Shown in pieces: positions 1 to 8,516 of a stretch of 64,000 nucleotides of DNA. This DNA is from JACMNW01 sp963708425. GTDB lineage: Bacteria; Pseudomonadota; Alphaproteobacteria; Rhodobacterales; Rhodobacteraceae. Both the position numbers and the translations under genes were made by a program. Under the pieces are notes generated by a model. That model searched no databases and was not told the DNA's origin. It saw nothing but the letters and a program-made list of their open reading frames with translations. The stretch covers positions 1,612,001 to 1,676,000 of the forward strand of contig OY970206.1 in the NCBI GenBank assembly GCA_963708425.1, given 5' to 3'. Positions within the stretch are counted from its first letter, which is position 1; each line of letters begins with the position of its first letter.

Positions 1-675
1 TTCCACAGCACCGGCAACAACAACCCGACGGGTGTTGAAGTCCGCCGCACCTCGAAGGAAGAGGCGCAGAAAGACACGCTGCCGTTCTGGCCGTATTTTG
101 TGATGAAAGACCTGTTCGCACTGTGCGTGATCCTGGTGATTTTCTTCGCGATCGTCGGCTTCATGCCAAACTACCTTGGCCACCCCGATAACTATCTGGA
201 AGCAAACCCGCTTTCGACGCCAAGCCATATTGTGCCGGAATGGTACTTCTTGCCCTTCTATGCGATTCTGCGCGCCTTCACGGCTGATGTCTGGGTGGTG
301 CAGATCGCCAGCTTTGTCAGCTTCGGCATCATCGACGCCAAGTTCTTTGGCGTGCTGGCGATGTTCGGCGCGATTGCCGTGATGGCATTGGTGCCATGGC
401 TGGATACATCCTCAGTCCGCTCTGGCCGCTATCGGCCGATGTTCAAATGGTGGTTCGCGCTGCTGTGCATCGACTTTGTGGTGCTGATGTGGTGCGGCGC
501 GATGCCCGCCGAAGAACCCTATGCCACGATTTCGCTGATCGCGTCGGCCTATTGGTTCGCCTACTTCCTAGTCATCCTGCCACTGCTGGGCGTTATCGAA
601 AAGCCGCTGCCACAGCCCGCGACGATCGAGGATGACTTCAAAGCGCATTACGCCGCTGTGAACCCGGCAGAGTGA
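1..675 (+). CDS. petB: Cytochrome b of the bc1 complex, C-terminal part (5' end outside window)
   Basis: Membrane subunit of ubiquinol:cytochrome c oxidoreductase (complex III), carrying the Qo and Qi quinone sites. The reading frame is open from base 1, so the N-terminal half with the heme-ligand histidines lies to the left; 224 residues are visible. The Qo-site signature PEWY is encoded at 235-246, followed by FLPFYAILRAF, which is diagnostic of cytochrome b. At least four hydrophobic helices follow (for example residues encoded around 115-165, 300-400, 450-500 and 540-600). It ends 8 bases before the preferred petC start, so the two are co-transcribed as in the usual petABC operon; petA (Rieske protein) is expected upstream. 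Function is certain from the family; only the left boundary is missing. Confidence 0.97.
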   Translation, partial: FHSTGNNNPTGVEVRRTSKEEAQKDTLPFWPYFVMKDLFALCVILVIFFAIVGFMPNYLGHPDNYLEANPLSTPSHIVPEWYFLPFYAILRAFTADVWVVQIASFVSFGIIDAKFFGVLAMFGAIAVMALVPWLDTSSVRSGRYRPMFKWWFALLCIDFVVLMWCGAMPAEEPYATISLIASAYWFAYFLVILPLLGVIEKPLPQPATIEDDFKAHYAAVNPAE

Positions 676-683
676 GAAAAGAT

Positions 684-1568
684 ATGACCATGATGATCCG
701 GAAAATCGCTCTGACTGCCGTTTCGGCCTTGGCACTTTGCACGAGCGCCGCCTATGCCGAAACTGCCGAACACCACATGGAAGATGTGGCCTTCGCCCAT
801 GAAGGCCCATTCGGAAAGTTTGATGAAAATCAACTGCAACGCGGCCTGCAGATTTACACCGAGGTTTGCTCGGCCTGCCACGGCTTGAAATTCGTGCCGA
901 TTCGGTCCCTTGCTGATGAAGGCGGGCCGCATCTTCCCGAAGATCAGGTGCGCGCCTATGCGACTGCCTTCCCGATCAACGACGAAGACAGCAATCGCCA
1001 ACTGTACGACGTGGAAAAGGGTGAGTTTCGCACTCTGACGCCCACCGACAATTTCCCGGTACACAGTTTGGCTGCCGCCCCCGATCTTAGCCTGATGGCC
1101 AAGGCCCGTGCGGGCTTTCATGGCCCCTATGGCAGCGGTATCAACCAGTTGTTCAAAGGAATCGGCGGGCCGGAATACATCCATGCCCTCCTGACCGGAT
1201 ACGAAGATCCGCCAGCCTGCGCACCGGCAGATACCGAAGGCTACTACAACGTTGCTTTCGCCAACGGCGGCGTGCCGGATGAATGCAAAGACGAGGCGGG
1301 CCATTCCACCGTACCCGGCACCTGGATTGCAATGGCACCACCGCTGACAGATGATCAGGTTACTTTTGCCGATGGTCACGAAGCCACGGTGCACCACATG
1401 GCCGAAGATGTGTCGTCGTTCCTGATGTGGACTGCAGAACCTAAACTGATGGCGCGCAAAGAGGCTGGCTTTGCCGCCGTGCTGTTCTTGAGTGTGCTGT
1501 CGGTGCTGCTGTACCTGACCAACAAACGGCTTTGGACTCGGGTTAAAGGCAAAAAGAAAGTCCACTGA
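684..1568 (+). CDS. petC: Cytochrome c1 of the bc1 complex
   Basis: Membrane-anchored c-type cytochrome that passes electrons from the Rieske protein to soluble or membrane cytochrome c in the periplasm. From the ATG at 684 the protein has 294 residues: a signal peptide ending near AYA, heme-binding Cys62-Ser-Ala-Cys65-His66, the likely sixth ligand Met217 in the motif AMAPPL, and a C-terminal anchor helix (AVLFLSVLSVLLYL) followed by basic residues. A GTG at 672 is in frame but overlaps petB and leaves a poor signal peptide, so 684 is preferred; ATGs at 690 and 693 are alternatives. It follows petB directly and is closed by a strong hairpin terminator. Confidence 0.96.
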   Translation: MTMMIRKIALTAVSALALCTSAAYAETAEHHMEDVAFAHEGPFGKFDENQLQRGLQIYTEVCSACHGLKFVPIRSLADEGGPHLPEDQVRAYATAFPINDEDSNRQLYDVEKGEFRTLTPTDNFPVHSLAAAPDLSLMAKARAGFHGPYGSGINQLFKGIGGPEYIHALLTGYEDPPACAPADTEGYYNVAFANGGVPDECKDEAGHSTVPGTWIAMAPPLTDDQVTFADGHEATVHHMAEDVSSFLMWTAEPKLMARKEAGFAAVLFLSVLSVLLYLTNKRLWTRVKGKKKVH

Positions 1569-1590
1569 TCCAAGTCAGAGCGCGTTGTCA

Positions 1591-1620
1591 AACCCCGCTT
1601 CGGCGGGGTTTTTTCTTTCT
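1591..1620. terminator. Bidirectional intrinsic terminator between petC and thiQ
   Basis: Perfect 8-bp stem (AACCCCGC / GCGGGGTT, 1591-1598 and 1603-1610) closed by a TTCG tetraloop. A run of T residues follows on the plus strand (1609-1616). It lies between the convergent ends of petC (1568) and thiQ (1631), so it probably stops both transcripts; the T tract favours the petC direction. Confidence 0.9.
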
Positions 1621-1630
1621 GCGGCTGTTC

Positions 1631-2326
1631 TTAGACCCCCAAATAGGCCGCCAATGAACTAGGCGGATTCGCAAACAACTGCGCCGTCGGCTGCGGCGGA
1701 TGCGCAATGCCATCGGCCACCAGCACAGTCTGGTCAGCAAAACGTTTCGCATCGCTCGGGTCATGCGTGACCATCAGCACAGTCGCGCCGGTTGCCCCTG
1801 CCACCTCGGCCACCAAATCCAACATTTCGGCCTTTAGCGCCGGCCCAAGTGCCGCGAATGGTTCGTCCAGCAGCAGCATTGGCCTTGCCCGAAGTAACGC
1901 CCGCGCCAAAGCCGCCCGCCCTTGCTGCCCCCCCGATAGCGATCCCGGCTTTCGGGGCCCCATGCCCGCCAGCCCAACCCGTTCGAGGGCGAGGTCGATC
2001 TGATCTTGCTGTTCCGCCGTCAGCTTCAGCGACGGGTTAAGACCCAGCCCTAAGTTCTGTGCAATAGTCAGATGCGGGAACAGGTTCTGATCCTGAAACA
2101 GCAAACTCAGCGGGCGATCACCCGGCGACAGCAGCGCTAAATCCTGCCGGGCCCAGTTTATACGCCCCGCCGTCAGCGGCACAAACCCCGCAATCGTCAA
2201 CAACAGGGTCGACTTGCCGCCACCAGATGGGCCGATGATAGCAACGCGTTCCCCTGCCGCAACGGACCAGTTGGCCTCAAGCGAAAAGTCGTCTTGCACG
2301 ATCCGGGCGCCTTCAAGCGTCAGCAT
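1631..2326 (-). CDS. thiQ: Thiamine/TPP ABC transporter, ATP-binding protein
   Basis: ATPase that powers uptake of thiamine, thiamine monophosphate and thiamine pyrophosphate with ThiP and ThiB at the inner membrane. The 231-residue protein has Walker A (GPSGGGKST), the ABC signature (LSGGQQGRAALARA), Walker B (MLLLDEPFAAL) and the H-loop histidine (MVTHD). The ATG at 2326 is chosen because the ABC fold starts there (MLTLEGARIV); the longer frame to 2407 lies inside thiP. It overlaps thiP by 14 bases, which points to translational coupling. Last gene of the thiBPQ operon, controlled by the TPP riboswitch upstream of thiB. Confidence 0.93.
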   Translation of the reverse strand: MLTLEGARIVQDDFSLEANWSVAAGERVAIIGPSGGGKSTLLLTIAGFVPLTAGRINWARQDLALLSPGDRPLSLLFQDQNLFPHLTIAQNLGLGLNPSLKLTAEQQDQIDLALERVGLAGMGPRKPGSLSGGQQGRAALARALLRARPMLLLDEPFAALGPALKAEMLDLVAEVAGATGATVLMVTHDPSDAKRFADQTVLVADGIAHPPQPTAQLFANPPSSLAAYLGV

Positions 2327-3875
2327 GGCGTCGCCCTTCCCAATCAAACAGCCAGAACATCGCAAAGCTGACGCTGACCAACACCAATGCCACCCCCGCC
2401 GCCGCATCCATCCGGTACGCCCCCATCAGCCGCTGCATCAGCAGTGGTAATGTAACCCCCCGCTCCCCCGCAAACAGCGCCACCACACCAAGATCGCCTA
2501 TCGAAAGCGCCGCCACCAAACCGGCGGAAAAGCCCAACGGCGCGCGCAACCGGGGCAGGACCAGCCAACGCCACCGGGCCAAGCCCGTCACCCCCATCGA
2601 CGTTGCAAGCCTGCCATAATCAGCCTCAATCGCGCGCCAGTTCGGCAGCAAGATGCGCAGCACAAACGGCAGCGCCAGCGTGGCGTTGACCAGTGCCGTA
2701 ACCGGCAGTGCCAAACGCCCGGCCGCTATCCACGGCTGCACGATCAGGAACAGGCCAGTGCCCAACACAAGGCTTGATGCCGCAAGGGGCAATGTCGCCG
2801 CCAGCTCCAGCGGCTTGGCAAACGGGCCACGCACGATTGCCCCGGTAAGGGCAACCGCAGCCGCCATTGTCAGTACAGTTGACACCGCAGCCACCGCCAA
2901 TGACCGGGCCAGGGCGGGCCAAACGGCGATTGGAATATCGGCCAGACCCGGCACACCGCGAACCGCCACCATCGCAAGCGGCAGAATCAGAAACATGGCC
3001 GCCAAACCAATGGCGGCGCTGTCCTGCAGGCCCGATAGCCGCGACAGCCCCCACCAAGGCACGACCCCACGATCCAATCCCGCGCCAAACGTCGCGCCTT
3101 TTGCAAAGCGCAGACTGATCAGCACCGCCGTGGCGCACAGGGCAAATTGCACTGCTGCCAGCGCCGCCGCACGGCCCAGATCAAAATCAAACCGCAGCGC
3201 CTGATAGATTGCCAGTTCAACCGTTGTCGCGCGCGGGCCACCGCCCAACGTCAGGGCGACCGCGAAACTGGACAGGCACAGCGTGAAAATCACCAGTGCC
3301 GCACCGGGCAACACATCGCGCAGCATAGGGCGTTCCAGATGGTGCAGAATATCGGCGGGGGCGAAGGCCAAAGATGCTGCGACACGAAACCGTTCTGCCG
3401 GGATCGCCTGCCAACCTTGCAGAATCATGCGCACCGCCAACGGCATGTTGAAAAACACATGCGCCAGAACGACGCCGTGAAAGCCGTAAATGCTGACAGG
3501 TGGCAAACCAAGCGCCGTCAAACCGCTATTCAGCACCCCCGCGCGCCCGAAAACCTGCAGCAGACCCAGCACTGCAACAATCACCGGCACCAAGAACGGC
3601 GCACCCATCAGGGTGATCAGCAGATGCCGACCAACAAAACGCCGCCGCGCCAATGCCCGCGCCACCGGCACCGCCAGCAGCACCGACAGCAACGCCGAAA
3701 CTGCCGCCTGTGCGACCGTAAATCGGATCGCCGCTGCATCGGCTGGCCCAAGGCCTGAGCCGCTGGCGCGGAGCAAAACCGCCGCCAGCGTGCCAAAGCA
3801 CAGCAGTAGCAAGACTGCGGCAATGGCCAACCCCCCTGCCGTAATGGGGCTTATTTTGCCAGCGCGGCTTGCCAT
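2313..3875 (-). CDS. thiP: Thiamine/TPP ABC transporter, permease
   Basis: Inner-membrane permease of the thiamine importer. At 520 residues it is a fused double permease of the FbpB/ThiP type, with about 12 hydrophobic helices and two copies of the binding-protein-dependent transport fold, one in each half. The EAA-like loops contact ThiQ (for example around residues 165-185 and 430-450). It overlaps thiB by 25 bases at its start and thiQ by 14 bases at its end. Assignment as thiamine rather than iron or another substrate rests on the TPP riboswitch that heads the operon. Confidence 0.92.
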   Translation of the reverse strand: MASRAGKISPITAGGLAIAAVLLLLCFGTLAAVLLRASGSGLGPADAAAIRFTVAQAAVSALLSVLLAVPVARALARRRFVGRHLLITLMGAPFLVPVIVAVLGLLQVFGRAGVLNSGLTALGLPPVSIYGFHGVVLAHVFFNMPLAVRMILQGWQAIPAERFRVAASLAFAPADILHHLERPMLRDVLPGAALVIFTLCLSSFAVALTLGGGPRATTVELAIYQALRFDFDLGRAAALAAVQFALCATAVLISLRFAKGATFGAGLDRGVVPWWGLSRLSGLQDSAAIGLAAMFLILPLAMVAVRGVPGLADIPIAVWPALARSLAVAAVSTVLTMAAAVALTGAIVRGPFAKPLELAATLPLAASSLVLGTGLFLIVQPWIAAGRLALPVTALVNATLALPFVLRILLPNWRAIEADYGRLATSMGVTGLARWRWLVLPRLRAPLGFSAGLVAALSIGDLGVVALFAGERGVTLPLLMQRLMGAYRMDAAAGVALVLVSVSFAMFWLFDWEGRRHADA

Positions 3876-4837
3876 TCCGCAATCCCCTGTGCCCGCATCG
3901 CCTCGGCCTCCGCGGCGTCGATAAGCAGGCTTTTTACCGGCGTTATCATCGTCTTGAACCCATCTGGCAGACCCCCCGCCGGGGTTTTCGCCGGATACAT
4001 CCAGTTTGTTTCCGGGATCACCGTTTGAAACGCATCCGACGCCATGAAGGCCAAAAACCGATCGGCAAGGGCCGCCTGATCACTACCCACCAGCTTGCCC
4101 GCCACCTCGATCTGCAAATAATGCCCTTCGTCAAACGCCGCCGCCGCCTTGCTGTCATCGTTTTCGGCGATCAGGTGGTAGGCAGGCGAGGTCGTGTAAG
4201 ACAAAACCATATCGGCCTCACCTTCCAGAAACATCCCGTAGGATTCCGACCATCCCGGAGTGACAGTCACGATATTGTCGGCAAGCCCCGCCCAAATATC
4301 GGCAGACTTATCGCCATGCGCCGCCTTCACCCACATCAACAGCCCAAGGCCGGGGGTCGATGCGCGCGGGTCTTGGATCAGGATCTTTATGTCAGACGTT
4401 GCCAAAGCCTCAAACGAGGTAGGCGGCGTGGCGAGTTTGGTCTTGTCATAGACAAACGCGAAATAGCCCCAGTCATAGGGCAGGAACAGCGGGTCGGCAT
4501 AGCCCACCGGCAAATCATTGGGCTGTGTCTGCCCATGCGGCGCGAACAGCCCACTTGCCGTAGCAGATGCAGTCAAGTTGGTATCCAACCCCAACACAAC
4601 ATCGGCGGCCGATGCGGCCCCTTCCAGCCTGATCCGCGCCAACAACGCCGCCCCATCCCCCGCCGCCGTAAACTGCAAGTCGCAGGCGCAGGTTGCCTCG
4701 AACGCCTTTTCAATCACAGGGCCGGGGCCCCATTCGGCAACAAAGCTGTCATAGGTCAGCACATTCAACACTGGGGTTTCCGCCGAAGCCACTGTGGCAA
4801 CGCATAGAAAACCCGCAGCAAACAAGGATGATTTCAT
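3851..4837 (-). CDS. thiB: Thiamine-binding periplasmic protein
   Basis: Periplasmic receptor that delivers thiamine or its phosphates to ThiPQ. The preferred ATG at 4837 gives 328 residues beginning with a classical signal peptide (MKSSLFAAGFLCVATVASA, cleavage before ETP). An in-frame ATG four codons upstream (4849) is possible. The mature part begins LNVLTYDSFVAEWGPGP, the usual start of ThiB-type receptors, and the length is normal for the family. First gene of thiBPQ; its leader is the TPP riboswitch at about 4884-4970. Confidence 0.92.
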   Translation of the reverse strand: MKSSLFAAGFLCVATVASAETPVLNVLTYDSFVAEWGPGPVIEKAFEATCACDLQFTAAGDGAALLARIRLEGAASAADVVLGLDTNLTASATASGLFAPHGQTQPNDLPVGYADPLFLPYDWGYFAFVYDKTKLATPPTSFEALATSDIKILIQDPRASTPGLGLLMWVKAAHGDKSADIWAGLADNIVTVTPGWSESYGMFLEGEADMVLSYTTSPAYHLIAENDDSKAAAAFDEGHYLQIEVAGKLVGSDQAALADRFLAFMASDAFQTVIPETNWMYPAKTPAGGLPDGFKTMITPVKSLLIDAAEAEAMRAQGIAEWQAALAK

Positions 4838-4883
4838 GTCATTCTCCATCTGCGACGGGCGGAGACGGGATGGAGAATTCCAT

Positions 4884-4970
4884 ACACCTTCCCTCCGCCG
4901 GTCTTAACCGGTTCAGGTTCGACGGGTCCGCTTTCGCATCTCAGCCCAGTTGGGCACCCCGAGGTAAGGC
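4884..4970 (-). promoter_or_regulatory. TPP riboswitch (THI element) upstream of thiBPQ
   Basis: Reading the minus strand from about 4970 towards 4884, the conserved blocks of the TPP aptamer appear in order: GGGGTGCC, then GGCTGAGATG with the invariant CTGAGA, then GGACCCGTCGAACCTGA, then CCGGTTAAGACCGGCGGAGG ending in GGAAGG. Spacing fits the Rfam THI class as I know it. The thiB start is about 50 bases further on, so the element probably represses thiBPQ expression when TPP is abundant. Confidence 0.95.
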
Positions 4971-5059
4971 GGAAGATACCGCGCTGCGCCCCGTGTGCAA
5001 GCCGAAAAGTCTTGAGCAACGCCAGCGCCACCGTTATGCCGCACCGATAGGAGTGCGCC

Positions 5060-6160
5060 ATGAGCCTGAACACCTTCGGTCATCTTTTCCGCGTCACGAC
5101 CTGGGGCGAAAGCCACGGGCCAGCGATTGGCTGCACAGTCGATGGCTGCCCGCCCGGCGTGGCGCTGACCGAGGATGATATCCAACCATGGCTTGACCGG
5201 CGCAAACCGGGGCAGAACAAGTTCACCACGCAACGCAAAGAGGCGGATCTGGTGCGCATTCTGTCCGGTACGTATGAGGGGCGCACCACTGGCACGCCAA
5301 TCCAGTTGATGATCGAAAACACCGATCAGCGGTCGAAAGACTACGGCGATATTGCGCAATCGTTTCGGCCCGGCCATGCCGACATCACGTATCACCAGAA
5401 GTACGGGCTGCGTGACCCGCGTGGTGGCGGGCGATCTTCGGCGCGCGAAACAGCGTCACGAGTGGCCGCTGGCGCCGTAGCCCGTGCAGCGTTGGCGTCA
5501 CTGGCCCCAAACCTGCGGATCACCGGCTATATGGTGCAGATGGGCCCGCGCAGCATTGACCGCAGCCGGTTTGATGCAGCCCAGATCAACGCCAACCCGT
5601 TCTGGTGCCCTGATGCCAATGCCGCCGCCGATTGGGCGATCGATCTGGACGAGCTGCGCCTTGCGCACAATTCCGTCGGCGCAGTGATCGAGGTTATGGC
5701 GTCCGGCGTGCCCCCCGGCCTTGGCGCGCCGATCTATGGCAAACTGGACGCCGATCTTGCTGCTGCGATGATGTCAATCAATGCCGTCAAAGGCGTTGAA
5801 ATAGGCGAAGGCATGGCCGCCGCTTCGCTGACCGGGGTGGAAAATGCCGATGAGATGCGGATGAGCGCAAACGGGCCAGAGTTTCAATCAAACCATGCCG
5901 GCGGCATCCTTGGTGGCATATCATCCGGGCAGGATGTGGTGGTGCGCTTTGCGGTGAAGCCGACATCCTCAATCCTGACCGCGCGGCGCACGGTTACGCA
6001 AAAAGGCGAAGAAACCGACCTGATCACCAAAGGCCGCCACGACCCCTGCGTTGGCATCCGTGCAGTGCCGGTAGGCGAGGCGATGATGGCGTGTGTGATC
6101 CTTGATCATTGGCTGCTGGATCGTGGCCAAACTGGCGGCCTGCGCGGTCAGATCGGCTAG
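5060..6160 (+). CDS. aroC: Chorismate synthase
   Basis: Converts 5-enolpyruvylshikimate 3-phosphate to chorismate, the last step of the shikimate pathway, using reduced FMN. The 366-residue protein has the family signatures GESHGPAIG near the N-terminus, GRSSARETASRVAAGAVA at about residues 124-141, and SNHAGGILGGISSGQ in the C-terminal half. Length is normal. The start ATG at 5060 has a GATAGGAG element just upstream. It is divergent from thiB, with the TPP riboswitch between them, and converges with the SRPBCC gene with only 8 bases between stop codons. Confidence 0.97.
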   Translation: MSLNTFGHLFRVTTWGESHGPAIGCTVDGCPPGVALTEDDIQPWLDRRKPGQNKFTTQRKEADLVRILSGTYEGRTTGTPIQLMIENTDQRSKDYGDIAQSFRPGHADITYHQKYGLRDPRGGGRSSARETASRVAAGAVARAALASLAPNLRITGYMVQMGPRSIDRSRFDAAQINANPFWCPDANAAADWAIDLDELRLAHNSVGAVIEVMASGVPPGLGAPIYGKLDADLAAAMMSINAVKGVEIGEGMAAASLTGVENADEMRMSANGPEFQSNHAGGILGGISSGQDVVVRFAVKPTSSILTARRTVTQKGEETDLITKGRHDPCVGIRAVPVGEAMMACVILDHWLLDRGQTGGLRGQIG

Positions 6161-6168
6161 GTCAAAAC

Positions 6169-6678
6169 TTACTGCACCATTTCGTGCAAGCCCATTTCCT
6201 GCTGCGCCACGGCCCTGCGCCGCACCAATTCCCGCCGCAAGCCGGCTTCGCCCTTGGCCATCGCCCACCGGTGGTTCCACGCAAACACCGGGGCCAACAG
6301 TGGCGATAGCAGCCGCAACATCGGCTTGTCCGCCGTTACGTGCCAATTATAGCGCGCCTCGACCATTGGCCCGTTTTCGGTGATCCGCCATTCGCCCCAA
6401 CCGGTCAGATCGCCCGATGCGGTAATCCGCCACCGATGCGGCAGGTCGCTTTCGACCAGCGTGGCGGTCCAATGCAAATCATACGGCAGCCGCCCCTTGG
6501 AATGCACGGCCACCTGCCGCCCAATGCCGTTTTCATCGCCCGGCGCAATCGTCTTGGTGCCCAGATACACCTCACCCCACCAGTAGGGAAAATGCGGCGC
6601 ATCGGTCAGAATGGCGGCCACTTCATCCGCCGTGCCCTTTACGCGCCAAACACTGGCAAGGCTGAATTCATTGCGCAT
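6169..6678 (-). CDS. SRPBCC-family (START-like fold) protein
   Basis: A 169-residue soluble protein with the layout of a polyketide cyclase/dehydrase-type SRPBCC domain: N-terminal strand with FSLASVWRVKGTADEVAAIL, an aromatic WWGEVYLG patch lining the cavity, and a C-terminal helix (AWNHRWAMAKGEAGLRREL). Such proteins bind hydrophobic ligands; the ligand cannot be told from sequence. The ATG at 6678 is preferred because GGAGG sits 5-9 bases upstream; the GTG at 6690 overlaps that site. Single gene, convergent with aroC and 26 bases from the next minus-strand gene upstream. Confidence 0.8.
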   Translation of the reverse strand: MRNEFSLASVWRVKGTADEVAAILTDAPHFPYWWGEVYLGTKTIAPGDENGIGRQVAVHSKGRLPYDLHWTATLVESDLPHRWRITASGDLTGWGEWRITENGPMVEARYNWHVTADKPMLRLLSPLLAPVFAWNHRWAMAKGEAGLRRELVRRRAVAQQEMGLHEMVQ

Positions 6679-6704
6679 TTCGACCTCCACGGTAGACCAC
6701 AGAG

Positions 6705-7412
6705 CTATGTATTTGCCTCAGCCGAACTTACACCATTACGTAGCCGCTGTGTAAATTCCCGCAGTAACGGCACCCGGCGCGGGCGAAAGCTTTCGGTCGT
6801 CTGGTCCAGCTTTTCTATCTTGTGCAGATTAAACCTGCGGAAATCCTGCCGCAACTGGCACCAACCTAGCAGCATCAACGTCCGGTCCAGAAACACCACC
6901 GACAACGGCAAGACGCGCCGATGTGTCACCACGCCGCCCGCATCACTGTAGGCAATATCCAACGCCATCTCATCCCAACACGCCTGCCGGATTACCGCAA
7001 GATTGGCGGGCGCGGCCGGGCGTTTCTCAAACCGATAGGTTTGCTGCACGGCATGAATGGCTTGCCGTTGCAAACGTTCGGGAAGGCTGGCGATAATCTT
7101 GGCCATCGCCGCATCTGCCGCGCGCGCCAGTTCGGGATCACCCGCTTGCTTCACCTCCGCCAGACCCAGCACCAGCGCCTCGACCTCTAGCTGCGAAAAC
7201 ATCTGCGGTGGCAACGCCGGGTCTTCCGCCAAGGTGTAACCATACCCCGCCGCCCCGTCGATCAACACACCCCCGGCGCGCAGGGTTTCAATATCGCGGT
7301 ATAGCGTGCGGTCCGACACCTCGGTTTCTTCAGCAAGGCGCGCCGCCGTTACCGGCTTTGGCAACCGACGCAAGGCATCCAACAGACGAAACAGGCGATC
7401 AGACCGGGCCAT
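6705..7412 (-). CDS. YafY-type transcriptional regulator (HTH plus WYL domain)
   Basis: A 235-residue regulator. Residues 1-60 form a DeoR/HTH_11-type winged helix (RLFRLLDALRRLPKPVTAAR, then LYRDIETLRAGG). The C-terminal half is a WYL-type sensor domain containing GWCQLRQDFRRFNLHKIEKL. The ATG at 7412 (MARSDRLF) is where homology starts; the frame extends upstream to 7703, but that part covers the promoter and the neighbouring gene. It is divergent from a glutathione transferase across a 76-base gap holding an 8-bp-arm palindrome, so it probably regulates itself and that neighbour. The inducer is unknown. Confidence 0.85.
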   Translation of the reverse strand: MARSDRLFRLLDALRRLPKPVTAARLAEETEVSDRTLYRDIETLRAGGVLIDGAAGYGYTLAEDPALPPQMFSQLEVEALVLGLAEVKQAGDPELARAADAAMAKIIASLPERLQRQAIHAVQQTYRFEKRPAAPANLAVIRQACWDEMALDIAYSDAGGVVTHRRVLPLSVVFLDRTLMLLGWCQLRQDFRRFNLHKIEKLDQTTESFRPRRVPLLREFTQRLRNGVSSAEANT

Positions 7413-7437
7413 GATGATCCTGACGGAAACTGACAGG

Positions 7438-7456
7438 ACCACTATAGCATAGTGGT
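7438..7456. promoter_or_regulatory. Candidate operator between the WYL regulator and the GST gene
   Basis: Inverted repeat ACCACTAT-AGC-ATAGTGGT with perfect 8-bp arms (7438-7445 and 7449-7456), centred in the 76-base divergent intergenic region. It is the only strong palindrome there and is the likely site for the YafY-type regulator. A CTGACA at 7430-7435 could act as a -35 element for the GST gene, which would place the operator across the promoter. Confidence 0.6.
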
Positions 7457-7488
7457 ACATCAATAATCCACCAGCGAAAGGAAAGCCC

Positions 7489-8112
7489 ATGCTTACCCTG
7501 ATCCATTCCCCGCAATCCCGGTCGTCTCGTATTGTCACGCTGATTGATGAAATGGGCATCCAGGACTGGGTCAAGATCGAGCCCGTTACCATTCTGCGGC
7601 AAGATGGCAGTGGGGGACACGACCCTGCCAACCCACACCCCGAAGGCAAGGTGCCGCTGTTGATCCATGATGGCACGCTGATCCGCGAAAGCGGGGCGGT
7701 CATCCAATATCTGACCGATCTTTTCCCCGATGCGGGCCTTGGCCGCCCCGTTGGTCACGCGCAACGCGGCGCGTATATCAGCTGGCTGCACTGGTATGGG
7801 TCGGTGATGGAACCGGTGCTGCTTTTCGATGCAGCCGGGCTCAGCCACCCCTATTTGACCGCGACCTTCCGGGGTGTCTCAGAGCTTACCGCAAAGCTGC
7901 ATGACGCCCTGACGCACAGCCCCTACCTTCTGGGCGACAGCTATTCCGCCGCCGACCTGCTGGTGCATTCGCCCTATGCCTGGTTTCGCGATGCAACGCC
8001 GGATGATCCCGCTATTCGCGATTGGGTGCAGCGTTGCATGGCGCGGCCCTCGGTGGCCCGCACCATGGCGTCAGATGCCGCGCTGATGGCTCAGGCCGCC
8101 GCAGCAGCCTGA
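7489..8112 (+). CDS. Glutathione S-transferase family protein
   Basis: A 207-residue protein with the two-domain GST layout. The N-terminal thioredoxin-like domain (residues 1-80) has the glutathione-contact motif PEGKVPLLI and the ESGAVIQYL helix. The C-terminal all-helical domain contains LGDSYSAADLLVHSPYAW, the N-capping box motif of GSTs. The substrate is not predictable. The ATG at 7489 is preceded by GAAAGGA. It is divergent from the WYL regulator and its 3' end overlaps the convergent thioredoxin gene by 22 bases. Confidence 0.88.
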   Translation: MLTLIHSPQSRSSRIVTLIDEMGIQDWVKIEPVTILRQDGSGGHDPANPHPEGKVPLLIHDGTLIRESGAVIQYLTDLFPDAGLGRPVGHAQRGAYISWLHWYGSVMEPVLLFDAAGLSHPYLTATFRGVSELTAKLHDALTHSPYLLGDSYSAADLLVHSPYAWFRDATPDDPAIRDWVQRCMARPSVARTMASDAALMAQAAAAA

Positions 8113-8498
8113 TCGAACAGCGCCTTTAGATCAGCCTTTGAAGAATGCGAATACGTCTGCGCGATGACCTTGTCCCCGCGCAGAAACACCAGCGACCCCC
8201 GGTTTGTAATGCCGTATTTCTCGGTTAGCTCGGTGCGCTTGTAGGTATCCCAATCGACATCAACCACAGTAATGGTCTTGTCATAGGCCGGATTCGCATC
8301 CCGCAAGGCACGAATGGCACGGCCTTGCGATTGGCAGCTGACGCACCAGCTGGCGGTGAAATCCAACACCACTGTCTTGCCAGCGGCCAATTCGGCAGTC
8401 ACCAGCTCGGGTGAGTAGATATTCGAATCCGCCGCAAAGGCCATCGGTGCGGCAAGGGTTACGGCGGCGGTCAGCATTAGAAAATCACGGCGTTGCAT
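8091..8498 (-). CDS. Exported thioredoxin-fold protein
   Basis: A 135-residue protein with an N-terminal export signal of Tat-like form (MQRRDFLMLTAAVTLA, cleavage near AFAADS). A thioredoxin-like fold follows, with active site Trp51-Cys52-Val-Ser-Cys55 and cis-Pro replaced by a NRGSLVF segment. The CxxC and the adjacent ccdA-type gene suggest it accepts electrons from that membrane protein to reduce periplasmic disulfides or to supply cytochrome c maturation. It resembles the C-terminal thioredoxin domain of DsbD as a separate protein. The role is inferred from the pair; redox activity is well supported. Confidence 0.82.
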   Translation of the reverse strand: MQRRDFLMLTAAVTLAAPMAFAADSNIYSPELVTAELAAGKTVVLDFTASWCVSCQSQGRAIRALRDANPAYDKTITVVDVDWDTYKRTELTEKYGITNRGSLVFLRGDKVIAQTYSHSSKADLKALFDQAAAAA

Positions 8499-8516
8499 GG
8501 AGTTACCTCATTTAGG

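Noticed and set aside
648..1565. A 305-codon minus-strand open frame opposite petC
   Set aside because: petC has clear heme and anchor motifs on the plus strand; the opposite frame shows no domain.
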